A DNA stretch of 12,235 nt from Bacillota bacterium (GTDB taxonomy: Bacteria; Bacillota; Clostridia; Peptostreptococcales; Anaerovoracaceae): positions 1 to 12,235 of the forward strand of contig JAFZRK010000119.1 of assembly GCA_017619905.1 (NCBI GenBank), in the 5' to 3' direction. The notes under the pieces are model-generated. The model was not told the DNA's origin, did no database searches, and saw only the letters and a program-made list of their open reading frames with translations. The position numbers and the translations under genes were made by a program. Each line of letters begins with the position of its first letter. Position 1 is the first letter of the stretch. Shown one piece after another: positions 1 through 6,043 of the stretch.

Positions 1-14
1 CGAAAAAGACAGGA

Positions 15-1265
15 ATGAGAGGTACGGACAAGGATAAAAGCGCTCCGGCGCCGGAAGTTAAGGAAGCCCCAACGGGCAAAGCTTCCGGGACCATCTGGAC
101 CAAAGCGTTCATAGCGATATTCATGGTGGCCCTTTTTCAGACCATGGGCCAGTTTATCGCGCATACACTTGTCCCGAAATACGCGGATTCCCTCGGGGCG
201 TCGGCCAGTCTGATAGGCCTCATCTCCGGTCTTTACGCGGGCACGGCTCTGGCCTTCCGGCCGATCACCAGTCCCACATACGACATGTTCAACAAGAAGA
301 ACATCATGGCGATAGCGCTGTCTGTTACGACGCTGTCGTTCGTGGTGTTCTTTTTATCGCGCAGCATCACGTGGATAATGATAGGCAGGGCGCTGCAGGG
401 CCTAGGGATAGGCGTCGCGGGTCCCATGGGTCTGTCGATCGTTGCGAGCGCTCTTCCCAAGGAATCGTACAGCAAGGGCGTGTCCCTCTACACCGTGACG
501 CAGGCCTTCGGGCAGGCGATAGGGCCCAGCATAGGGCTTGAGCTTTCGCAGAAGATCGGCTATCCGAAGACCTTCCTGTGCAGCGCGGTCCTGATGCTCA
601 TAGCGGTCATCCTTACGCGCTTCTGCGCCGATACCCCAACTTCCGGCGACAAGCAGTACCAGGTGGGATTCAAGAACGTCTTCAGCAAGGATGCCATCCC
701 CGGAGCCGCGGTGATGCTGTTCGCGTGCATGCCGTACGCGTCCATAAGCGCCATGATGACCATCTACGGCGGGCTTTTAGGCATAGAAAAGATCGGCTTG
801 TACTTTACGTTCTACGCGATAGGGCTGCTGGTCTTTAAGCCGCTGCTTGGCGGATTTGCGGATAAGTACGGTTTCGCGAAGGTGATGGTGGGAGCGATGG
901 TGGTATACGCAGTTGCGTTCCTTATATTCGGATTTGCGAGGACGCTGCCTCCGCTGCTGGTGGGCGCGCTTGTGGCTGCCGCAGGTTACGGCGTGCTGCA
1001 TCCGACGCTTCAGGCGCTGTGCATGAGGACCGCGCTTCCCGGGAGCACCGGAGTGGCGGCAAACACCTTGTACTTCTTCCAGGACATAGGCCTGTTCGTG
1101 GGGCCTTACATATCCGGCATGGCGATAGACATGTTCAAGGCGGGCGGCGCCAGCGCTGCGGATTCGTATGCTTGGTCGTTCATGCTCATGATAGTGCCGC
1201 TGATCATTTCCGCGGTGCTGACGATACTGCTGCGGAACGTGATACAACGGAACATAAAACGCTAA
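15..1265 (+). CDS. MFS transporter, possibly 5'-partial
   Basis: Major facilitator superfamily inner-membrane transporter, 416 residues from the first ATG in the window, with about 12 hydrophobic segments starting near residue 30. Visible family marks are RALQGLGIG in TM4 (125-133), a motif-C-like AFGQAIGPSIG in TM5 (164-174), and the loop motif GGFADKYGFAK (279-289) at the start of the second half, matching the looser RPITSPTYDMFNKKN (82-96) in the first half. The hydrophilic N-terminus is about 28 residues. AGGA touches the ATG with no spacer, which is a poor ribosome site, and the frame is open back to the window edge, so the real start may lie upstream outside the window. Drug/metabolite efflux-like subfamilies fit best, but the substrate is unknown. 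It converges on the HAD gene, and the hairpin at 1327-1345 separates them. Confidence 0.85.
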   Translation: MRGTDKDKSAPAPEVKEAPTGKASGTIWTKAFIAIFMVALFQTMGQFIAHTLVPKYADSLGASASLIGLISGLYAGTALAFRPITSPTYDMFNKKNIMAIALSVTTLSFVVFFLSRSITWIMIGRALQGLGIGVAGPMGLSIVASALPKESYSKGVSLYTVTQAFGQAIGPSIGLELSQKIGYPKTFLCSAVLMLIAVILTRFCADTPTSGDKQYQVGFKNVFSKDAIPGAAVMLFACMPYASISAMMTIYGGLLGIEKIGLYFTFYAIGLLVFKPLLGGFADKYGFAKVMVGAMVVYAVAFLIFGFARTLPPLLVGALVAAAGYGVLHPTLQALCMRTALPGSTGVAANTLYFFQDIGLFVGPYISGMAIDMFKAGGASAADSYAWSFMLMIVPLIISAVLTILLRNVIQRNIKR

Positions 1266-1320
1266 GGACCGGGATCCCAAACAGTCCTTTGATCACAGTA
1301 TACGCGGCGCTTTATCAAAA

Positions 1321-1345
1321 TAAAAAACCGGCCCCGAAGGCCGGT
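1321..1345 (-). terminator. Intrinsic terminator for the HAD gene, maybe bidirectional
   Basis: Perfect 7-bp GC-rich stem ACCGGCC / GGCCGGT with loop CCGAA (1327-1345). Read on the minus strand it is followed by a run of six T (1321-1326), the classic intrinsic terminator layout, and it begins two bases after the HAD stop codon. On the plus strand the following bases (ATTTATA) are only weakly T-rich, so it may also stop MFS transcription less efficiently. Confidence 0.8.
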
Positions 1346-1347
1346 AT

Positions 1348-2016
1348 TTATATGCTCAGTAAGTATTCCGCAAGTTCCGTCAGCGAGTCCGCGGTGAAGA
1401 TCTGCCCGTAATCCTTAATGGGCCTTCCGCGCCGCATCCATACGGACCGTATCCCCAGCGATGTTGGAACTTCAACATCTTCCAGGTGCGAGTCTCCTAC
1501 GAACAGCGCTTCCTCCGCGCCTATGCCTTCCGCGTCCAGTATCGCCCGGTAGAACTCCGGCTTGGGCTTGTAGATGCGCAGATCCTCCGACGTGTACAGG
1601 GCGTCCAGTTCTATGCCGCACTTGGAAAGATGCGCCGTAAGAGGCGCGTTGTCGGCGTTGGAACCCGCCACCGCGCGGTACTTCGTTTTGATCTTCGCCA
1701 GCGCTTCGGCCGCGTCAGGATAGGCGACTCTCTGCCTCGACTTTTCCACGGTCGCGTCATATGCGATTCTCGGGTCGTCTCCGCATCCGAAGACACCGTA
1801 GAGCCAGGCGACGCGGTCGTAGAATATCTCCGCTTCCGTGCGGAACTCGCAGGAAAGCTCGGCGCGCCTGTAGTACTCGCCCCACAGCTTAAGGAACTCG
1901 CCGCGGTCCGGGGCCGCGCCCGCGGCGCGCAGACGGTCCATGACTATGTCTGCGTTCGCGTGCCGCTCCACCTCTATTATCGTATCGTAGATGTCGAAGA
2001 TGATTGTCCTGATCAT
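1348..2016 (-). CDS. HAD-superfamily hydrolase
   Basis: Cytoplasmic haloacid dehalogenase-superfamily hydrolase, 222 residues. The four motifs are in order: motif I FDIYDT with nucleophile D8, motif II VAGSN with S119, motif III YKPKP with K150/K152, and motif IV FVGDSHLED with D175 and D180. A helical cap lies between about residues 15 and 95 (subclass I layout). The position two after the nucleophile is Y10, not the Asp used as general acid/base by most HAD phosphatases; Tyr there is seen in L-2-haloacid dehalogenases and relatives. The frame also has an ATG at 2034, but a TATAAT -10 box lies between the two ATGs (2023-2028), so transcription should begin close to 2016; I chose the internal ATG. 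No Shine-Dalgarno precedes it. The substrate cannot be told; phosphatase or dehalogenase-like are both open. Confidence 0.85.
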   Translation of the reverse strand: MIRTIIFDIYDTIIEVERHANADIVMDRLRAAGAAPDRGEFLKLWGEYYRRAELSCEFRTEAEIFYDRVAWLYGVFGCGDDPRIAYDATVEKSRQRVAYPDAAEALAKIKTKYRAVAGSNADNAPLTAHLSKCGIELDALYTSEDLRIYKPKPEFYRAILDAEGIGAEEALFVGDSHLEDVEVPTSLGIRSVWMRRGRPIKDYGQIFTADSLTELAEYLLSI

Positions 2017-2022
2017 ATTCCG

Positions 2023-2050
2023 ATTATAACACATTGCCGTCCGAACTCAA
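2023..2050 (-). promoter_or_regulatory. Extended -10 promoter of the HAD gene
   Basis: On the minus strand: TTGAGT (2050-2045), a 16-bp spacer, then TATAAT (2028-2023) preceded by TGT (extended -10). The expected start site is about 7 bases further, at or next to the A of the ATG at 2016, which would give a leaderless or nearly leaderless mRNA. Prediction from motifs only. Confidence 0.6.
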
Positions 2051-2060
2051 AACCGTAACG

Positions 2061-2075
2061 TACCGGCAGCCGGTA
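2061..2075. promoter_or_regulatory. Perfect 15-bp palindrome, candidate operator
   Basis: TACCGGC-A-GCCGGTA is a perfect 7-bp inverted repeat with a 1-base centre. It sits between the two divergent promoters and ends three bases before the -10 box of the rightward one, so it covers the spacer/-35 zone of that promoter. It lies outside both predicted transcripts, which argues for a DNA-level protein site rather than an RNA hairpin. No regulator gene is adjacent. Confidence 0.4.
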
Positions 2076-2084
2076 TGATATAAT
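2076..2084 (+). promoter_or_regulatory. Extended -10 promoter of the flavin-reductase-like gene
   Basis: TGA directly followed by TATAAT (2079-2084) is an extended -10 element. The -35 position (about 2056-2061) is poor, as often seen with extended -10 promoters. The predicted start near 2091 gives a leader of about 115 bases that contains the two hairpin repeats. Confidence 0.5.
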
Positions 2085-2124
2085 ATGCATAATAGATAAC
2101 TGACGGACCGGTCCTGTATCATCC

Positions 2125-2186
2125 GGACGCAGAGGACCGCCCCCTGTGTCCCCATCATTTGGACCAGAGAACCGTCCCCTGTGTCC
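2125..2186. repeat. Two REP-like imperfect hairpin repeats in the leader
   Basis: Copies of a 22-base unit, beginning CAGAG and ending CCCCTGTGTCC, lie at 2130-2151 and 2165-2186 and differ at two positions. Each is the main part of an imperfect hairpin: 2125-2151 pairs GGACGCAG with CTGTGTCC (8 bp including one G-T), and 2161-2186 pairs GGAC-CAG with CTG-GTCC around a bulged T. A 10-bp self-complementary GGACCGGTCC lies just upstream (2105-2114). Short, imperfectly palindromic tandem units in a gap between genes are typical of REP elements. The second copy ends 8 bases before the ribosome binding site of the next gene. Confidence 0.5.
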
Positions 2187-2207
2187 ACTGTGTCAAGGAG
2201 GCAGACC

Positions 2208-2768
2208 ATGAGAAAGAATTACGGAAAGAAACCGCTTATATTCCCGCAGCCGGTGCTGATCATAGGCACCTACAACGACGACGGAACGCCGGACCTTATG
2301 AACGCCGCGTGGGGCGCGGTAGGGGATGACCATCAGGTGTTCCTGTGCCTGTCGCCGGGCCATAAGACCACGGAGAACATCCTTAAGCGCAAGGCGTTCA
2401 CCGTCGCGATGGCCACAGAGGATCAGCTCGTGCCCTGCGATTACGTAGGCATAGTCTCCGGCAACGATGTTCCGGACAAAGTCGAAAAGTCCGGGCTTCA
2501 CACGGTAAAGGCGGACGTGGTGGACGCACCGCGCGTGGAGGAGCTTCCGATCTGCATAGAGTGCACGCTGGAGTCGTACGAGGACGTCCACTGCCACCTG
2601 TTCGGAAACATAGAGAACGTCACCGCGGACGAGAGCGTCCTTACGGACGGAAAGGTGGATCCCGCAAAGCTCAGACCCATCATGTACGACATAGAGAACC
2701 ATCTCTACTGGGGCTTCGGCAAGCCGGCAGGAAAGGCGTTTTCCGACGGCAGAAAGCTTGATAAGTGA
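2208..2768 (+). CDS. Flavin reductase-like (FMN split-barrel) protein
   Basis: 186 residues, the usual size for single-domain FMN-binding split-barrel proteins of the flavin reductase-like (DIM6/NTAB) group. The N-terminal pattern, PQPVLIIGTYNDDGTPDLMN (14-32) then AAWG and LCLSP, followed by the helix SPGHKTTENILKRKAFTV, is characteristic: these strands and the TxxN segment hold the FMN phosphate. The C-terminal NHLYWGFGKPAGKAF (164-178) is also typical. The likely role is a cytoplasmic flavoprotein oxidoreductase; the electron partner is unknown. The start is set by AAGGAGG at 2195-2201, six bases before the ATG; an upstream in-frame ATG at 2181 lies inside a hairpin repeat and has no ribosome site. 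Transcribed alone from the promoter near 2079. Confidence 0.88.
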   Translation: MRKNYGKKPLIFPQPVLIIGTYNDDGTPDLMNAAWGAVGDDHQVFLCLSPGHKTTENILKRKAFTVAMATEDQLVPCDYVGIVSGNDVPDKVEKSGLHTVKADVVDAPRVEELPICIECTLESYEDVHCHLFGNIENVTADESVLTDGKVDPAKLRPIMYDIENHLYWGFGKPAGKAFSDGRKLDK

Positions 2769-2769
2769 G

Positions 2770-2815
2770 GCCGTCCCGGAGCATTTTCCGAATTATTAAA
2801 GAGCGCGGCTTTTTT
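2770..2815 (+). terminator. Weak candidate terminator after the flavoprotein gene
   Basis: Six T (2810-2815) follow a GCCG (2770-2773) / CGGC (2806-2809) outer pairing with a small inner hairpin CGGA/TCCG (2777-2790). The stem is long-range and weak, so this is only a suggestion; a tRNA promoter follows immediately. Confidence 0.3.
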
Positions 2816-2829
2816 AGTCAATTATCTTC

Positions 2830-2858
2830 TTGACATGAATGCCTATAAATGCTAATAT
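2830..2858 (+). promoter_or_regulatory. Promoter of the tRNA cluster
   Basis: Consensus TTGACA (2830-2835), exactly 17 bases, then TAATAT (2853-2858). The predicted start near 2865 is about 29 bases before the first tRNA, a normal layout for a stable-RNA operon. Confidence 0.8.
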
Positions 2859-2893
2859 TTCTCGTGCGGCTTCGTTTGCAGGCCGCACTTTAT

Positions 2894-2970
2894 GGCGGGA
2901 TGGCTCAGTTGGCTAGAGCATTCGGTTCATACCCGAAGTGTCGAGGGTTCGAGTCCCCCTCCCGCTACCA
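2894..2970 (+). tRNA. tRNA-Met (CAT), elongator type
   Basis: Cloverleaf of 77 bases with encoded CCA. Acceptor GGCGGGA/TCCCGCT (G1-T72 wobble), anticodon stem TTCGG/CCGAA, loop TTCATAC with anticodon CAT, T-loop TTCGAGT. The closed 1-72 pair and lack of the three G-C anticodon-stem pairs of initiators favour elongator Met. A CAT tRNA-Ile2 cannot be fully excluded, but the overall sequence resembles Bacillus elongator tRNA-Met. Confidence 0.93.
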
Positions 2971-2973
2971 CGC

Positions 2974-3050
2974 GGCCCGGTAGTTCAGCAGGTTAGAATG
3001 CCAGCCTGTCACGCTGGAGGTCACCGGTTCGAGCCCGGTTCGGGTCGCCA
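2974..3050 (+). tRNA. tRNA-Asp (GTC)
   Basis: 77 bases with CCA, starting three bases after the previous tRNA. Acceptor GGCCCGG/TCGGGTC, anticodon stem CCAGC/GCTGG with loop CTGTCAC giving GTC, and discriminator G73 as expected for Asp. Confidence 0.95.
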
Positions 3051-3066
3051 TTTTATAAGTTCATAC

Positions 3067-3143
3067 GGTGGGCGTCGTCAAGCGGTTAAGACCCTGGGTT
3101 GTGGCTCCAGTATACGTGAGTTCGAATCTCACCGCCCACCCCA
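3067..3143 (+). tRNA. tRNA-His (GTG) with encoded G-1
   Basis: 77 bases. The 8-bp acceptor includes G-1 paired with C73 (GGTGGGCG / CGCCCACC), the histidine identity mark. Loop TTGTGGC gives anticodon GTG. CCA is encoded. Confidence 0.95.
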
Positions 3144-3161
3144 TAAACTATGCCGCGTTAT

Positions 3162-3236
3162 AGGGGTATCGCCAAGTGGTAAGGCAACGGATTCTGATTC
3201 CGTCATCCGGGGGTTCAAATCCCTCTACCCCCGCCA
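3162..3236 (+). tRNA. tRNA-Gln (CTG) with A1-C72 mismatch
   Basis: 75 bases with CCA. D-stem GCC/GGC, anticodon stem ACGGA/TCCGT with loop TTCTGAT giving CTG, T-loop TTCAAAT, discriminator G73. Aligned by T8-C9 and the D-stem, the acceptor is AGGGGTA against TACCCCC: six pairs form but position 1 (A) faces C72. Bacterial tRNA-Gln normally has a U1-A72 pair. CTG is a minor isoacceptor for CAG codons, sensible in a GC-rich genome. Confidence 0.92.
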
Positions 3237-3244
3237 TTTTTTAA

Positions 3245-3319
3245 GGCGACATAGCCAAGTGGTAAGGCGCAGGTCTGCAAAACCTTTACTCCCCGGTTCA
3301 AATCCGGGTGTCGCCTCCA
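3245..3319 (+). tRNA. tRNA-Cys (GCA)
   Basis: 75 bases with CCA. Acceptor GGCGACA/TGTCGCC, anticodon stem CAGGT/ACCTT with loop CTGCAAA giving GCA, discriminator T73 as expected for Cys. Last tRNA of the cluster, followed at once by a terminator. Confidence 0.95.
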
Positions 3320-3327
3320 TGAACTGC

Positions 3328-3354
3328 AAAAAGACTGCTCAGGCAGTCTTTTTT
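3328..3354 (+). terminator. Intrinsic terminator of the tRNA cluster
   Basis: AAAAAGACTGC, loop TCAG, GCAGTC and six T (3349-3354): a 6-bp GC-containing stem extended by A-T pairs and a T-run. The gap from here to 3460 holds nothing else I can recognise. Confidence 0.92.
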
Positions 3355-3460
3355 CATTGTCTTTTTCCAGTCTTGTCCCTGCGGGGCGAGTTGTCAAAAA
3401 AATAACCGCAAAAACCCGCCCATTTCCACCTTTTCGTATCAATATCCGGACGCAAAAACA

Positions 3461-3489
3461 AAGACAATCAACTTTTATTGTGGTATAAT
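3461..3489 (+). promoter_or_regulatory. Extended -10 promoter of mgtE
   Basis: AAGACA (3461-3466), 17 bases, then TATAAT (3484-3489) with TGG directly before it (extended -10). The predicted start near 3496 leaves a leader of about 45 bases, too short for an M-box magnesium riboswitch. Confidence 0.7.
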
Positions 3490-3540
3490 TCAAGTTGGCT
3501 CTATACGAGCCGCAATTTTAACGTGGAAAGGAGGAAGATC

Positions 3541-4932
3541 ATGCCCGAGACCGATGAAACAATGATCGCAAACGTGCTGGAACTGCTCAAGAACAAGCAG
3601 TACGCAGCGCTTCGGAAAGTTCTGGAAGATCTGAATCCTGCCGACATCGCGGAAGCGATGGAGACCATCTACGACGACGGCGACATCACCAACGACGAGC
3701 TCATCCGCCTCTACCGGCTGCTTCCCAAGGACCTCGCCGCCGATACCTTCGTAGAACTCAACTCGGACATGCAGGAGGTGCTGATCACCGCCCTGTCCGA
3801 TAAGGAGCTGCGCGCCGTTCTGGACGACATGTACCTGGACGATACGGTAGACATCATCGAAGAGATGCCTGCCAACGTCGTCACCCGTCTCCTTAAGAAC
3901 GTAGATGCCGAGACCCGCCGCAACATCAATCAGATCCTCAACTATCCCGAGGACTCCGCCGGCTCCATCATGACGATAGAGTATGTGGACCTTTCCCCGA
4001 ACATGACCGTAAAGGAAGCGTTCGACCACATACGCAAGACCGGCATAGAAAAAGAGACCATCTACACCTGCTACGTCACCACCCGCAAGAAACTTGTGGG
4101 CGTAGTTTCCGTGCGCGATCTTCTTCTCAGCGACTACGAAGTTAAGATCAAGGACATAATGGATGACAACGTCATCTCCGTCCAGACCACGGACGACAAG
4201 GAAGAGGTGGCGAACACGCTGTCCAAGTACGACATGATGGCCGTGCCGGTAGTGGACAAAGAGGGCCGGATGGTAGGTATCGTAACCGTCGACGACGCTA
4301 TCGACGTACTTACCGAAGAGGCCACGGAGGACATCGAGAAGATGGCCGCCATTACGCCGTCTGAGCATCCGTACTTAAGAAGCGGCGTGTTCGAGATTTG
4401 GAAGCAGAGGATACCCTGGCTGCTTCTCCTGATGGTGTCCGCCACGTTCACCGGAATGATAATAACAAGCTTCGAGGAGTCTCTGGCCGCCCAGGTGGCG
4501 CTCACCGCGTTCATCCCCATGCTGATGGATACCGGCGGAAACTCCGGCTCCCAGGCAAGCGTAACCATAATCCGCGGACTGTCGCTGGGCGACATAGAGT
4601 TCTCGGACATTCTCAAGGTCATCTGGAAGGAGTTCCGCGTGTCAATACTCTGCGGAATCTCGCTCTCCGTGGTGGCATTCGGAAAGATAATGCTCGTGGA
4701 TCATCTGCTGATGCACAACAACGACATAAACACCATAGTGGCGTTCGTAATATGCGCCGCGCTGGCTCTCACCGTTGTAATTGCAAAGCTCGTGGGCTGC
4801 AGCCTGCCGCTGTTCGCCAAGAAGCTGGGCTTCGACCCGGCGGTCATGGCGTCGCCGTTCATTACCACCATAGTGGACGCGCTGTCGCTCATGATCTACA
4901 TGAACCTCGCGACGCTCATACTCGGAATATAG
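3541..4932 (+). CDS. mgtE: Magnesium channel/transporter MgtE
   Basis: Inner-membrane Mg2+ channel of the MgtE/SLC41 family, 463 residues, full length. Order: N-terminal superhelical MgtE_N domain (about 10-135, with DIIEEMP at 104-110), two CBS domains (about 140-255) that sense cytosolic Mg2+, a plug helix, then five membrane segments (about 288-463). The signature PMLMDTGGNSGSQ (326-338) and the final helix with PFITTIVDALSLMIY are intact; D446 lines up with the pore Asp (D432) of Thermus MgtE. The start is set by AAAGGAGG at 3527-3534, six bases before ATG; an upstream in-frame TTG at 3478 overlaps the -10 box and is rejected. The next gene begins 9 bases after the stop, so the two are probably cotranscribed. 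Confidence 0.96.
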   Translation: MPETDETMIANVLELLKNKQYAALRKVLEDLNPADIAEAMETIYDDGDITNDELIRLYRLLPKDLAADTFVELNSDMQEVLITALSDKELRAVLDDMYLDDTVDIIEEMPANVVTRLLKNVDAETRRNINQILNYPEDSAGSIMTIEYVDLSPNMTVKEAFDHIRKTGIEKETIYTCYVTTRKKLVGVVSVRDLLLSDYEVKIKDIMDDNVISVQTTDDKEEVANTLSKYDMMAVPVVDKEGRMVGIVTVDDAIDVLTEEATEDIEKMAAITPSEHPYLRSGVFEIWKQRIPWLLLLMVSATFTGMIITSFEESLAAQVALTAFIPMLMDTGGNSGSQASVTIIRGLSLGDIEFSDILKVIWKEFRVSILCGISLSVVAFGKIMLVDHLLMHNNDINTIVAFVICAALALTVVIAKLVGCSLPLFAKKLGFDPAVMASPFITTIVDALSLMIYMNLATLILGI

Positions 4933-4941
4933 AAGCAGAAC

Positions 4942-6009
4942 ATGACGGAAGAAAAGAACGGACTGGTAATAAAGACCTTCGCCAGCAGAACAGAATACAT
5001 CAACGAGGACAGGGCTTACGAGCTGCTCCGGGGAACCGGGCTGGCTCCGCGGCTCGAGCATTCCTTTGACGGGCGCATAGAGCGCCGCGTCGTGGAAGGA
5101 CAGCTGCTGTCGGATCTCATCCGTTCTTCCGCCGCGGACGCGCCGGAGATGATGCGGCTCTTCGGGCTGTTCTGGGGATGGTACGACGCGTTCAGAAAAA
5201 AGACCGGAATGGTCCTCGGAAAGGTGCGCTTCGAGAGCTTCGTCCTGAGCAGGGAAGGCCTCGTATGCACGGATTTCGAGGGCTGCAGGCCCGGCAGCGT
5301 GGAGAAGGATATCGCCTCCGCCGCGGCGCAGCTCTGCATTAAGCCGCATCCGTGGTCGGAGCAGGGAATGTCGCTGGCGAAACTGTTCGTCCTCTGCGCG
5401 TCCGAAAAGATAAAATACGATCCCGAAACGCTCTGCCAGCGCATGGCTTCAGTGCTGAAGGCGGAATGCCGCGAGGCAGGGATAAAGTTCGACGAGACCG
5501 AAGCGGAATACCTTAGCACCGTCTGCTGCATGGCGGGACTGGTCCTGGCCGGCGGAAAGTACCCGGTGCAGTCCGCTGCCAAGGGGCTGATGACTGCGCC
5601 CGAAAGGTTCCTGTCCGTCACGAATGACGGCGCGGACGTTCCCGGCGGCTTTGAGCCGGTGCGTACGCAGCTTTCCGCAGACGACAGTTCCGGCAGAGTG
5701 GCGGAGATCCTCAGAAAAGTGTCCCAGCCCTGGACGCTGGTGCTGTCCACCGGCATGCCGGAGATACCCGCTGTCCTCACCAGAGCGCTGCTGTGCGCGG
5801 AAAAGGATGAGACGGAAGCAGTCATGGTGGAAGCAGGCGGAAAGGTGAGGGATTTTCCGGTGCTTCTCAGGACCGGTGCCGCTGTCTACGATCTGGAGCT
5901 CGGCTCCGCAAACGGCAGAAAGACCATATCGGGAGCGCTTTCCAGAAGACCCGTCAGGATCGTAAAACTGGAGGATCTGGAAGTCCAGGCCCCGCATAAA
6001 GAAGTTTAA
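4942..6009 (+). CDS. BUD32-like kinase fused to MobA-like domain, both degenerate
   Basis: 355 residues, cytoplasmic. Residues 1-130 resemble a small BUD32/aminoglycoside-type kinase fold: VIKTF with K11, a helix with NEDRAYELLR (21-30), GLAPRLEH, and the metal-loop-like TDFEGCRPGSVEKDIA (110-125). The catalytic loop reads LGKVRFESFVL (92-102), where the expected Asp and Asn positions appear as K94 and S99. Residues about 197-345 resemble MobA/MobA-like nucleotidyltransferases: AGLVLAGGK (198-206), K214, a strand-helix block ending STGMPEIP (269-276) where MobA has the Mg-binding CDMP, and a C-terminal FPVLLRTGAAVYDLEL segment. The Asp of CDMP is G271. Both halves may thus be non-catalytic or work differently. 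There is no clear ribosome site 9 bases after mgtE; translational coupling is likely. The domain reading is from pattern memory, not a search. Confidence 0.6.
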   Translation: MTEEKNGLVIKTFASRTEYINEDRAYELLRGTGLAPRLEHSFDGRIERRVVEGQLLSDLIRSSAADAPEMMRLFGLFWGWYDAFRKKTGMVLGKVRFESFVLSREGLVCTDFEGCRPGSVEKDIASAAAQLCIKPHPWSEQGMSLAKLFVLCASEKIKYDPETLCQRMASVLKAECREAGIKFDETEAEYLSTVCCMAGLVLAGGKYPVQSAAKGLMTAPERFLSVTNDGADVPGGFEPVRTQLSADDSSGRVAEILRKVSQPWTLVLSTGMPEIPAVLTRALLCAEKDETEAVMVEAGGKVRDFPVLLRTGAAVYDLELGSANGRKTISGALSRRPVRIVKLEDLEVQAPHKEV

Positions 6010-6043
6010 TAGTTATTGTTAATATATACAGGAGGTCCAGTTG

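Noticed and set aside
2125..2186. CRISPR array from the two 22-base repeats
   Set aside because: Only two copies with a 13-base gap, each internally palindromic, and no cas genes; a REP-like element fits better.
2024..2209. 61-codon minus-strand frame through the divergent spacer
   Set aside because: It is made mostly of the repeat units and promoter region; no ribosome site or family resemblance.
2938..3493. Open frames over the tRNA cluster (plus 2938-3405 and minus 3215-3493)
   Set aside because: They are translations of tRNA genes; the HPDLNRG-type peptide is a well-known artefact of reading a tRNA backwards.
3490..3540. Possible M-box magnesium riboswitch before mgtE
   Set aside because: Only about 45 bases lie between the predicted start and the ATG and no M-box-like stems are visible; the family needs a much longer leader.
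6010..6043. TATATA at 6023-6028 as a promoter for the dehydratase operon
   Set aside because: The transcript would start within the ribosome binding site and no -35 box is present at a proper distance.
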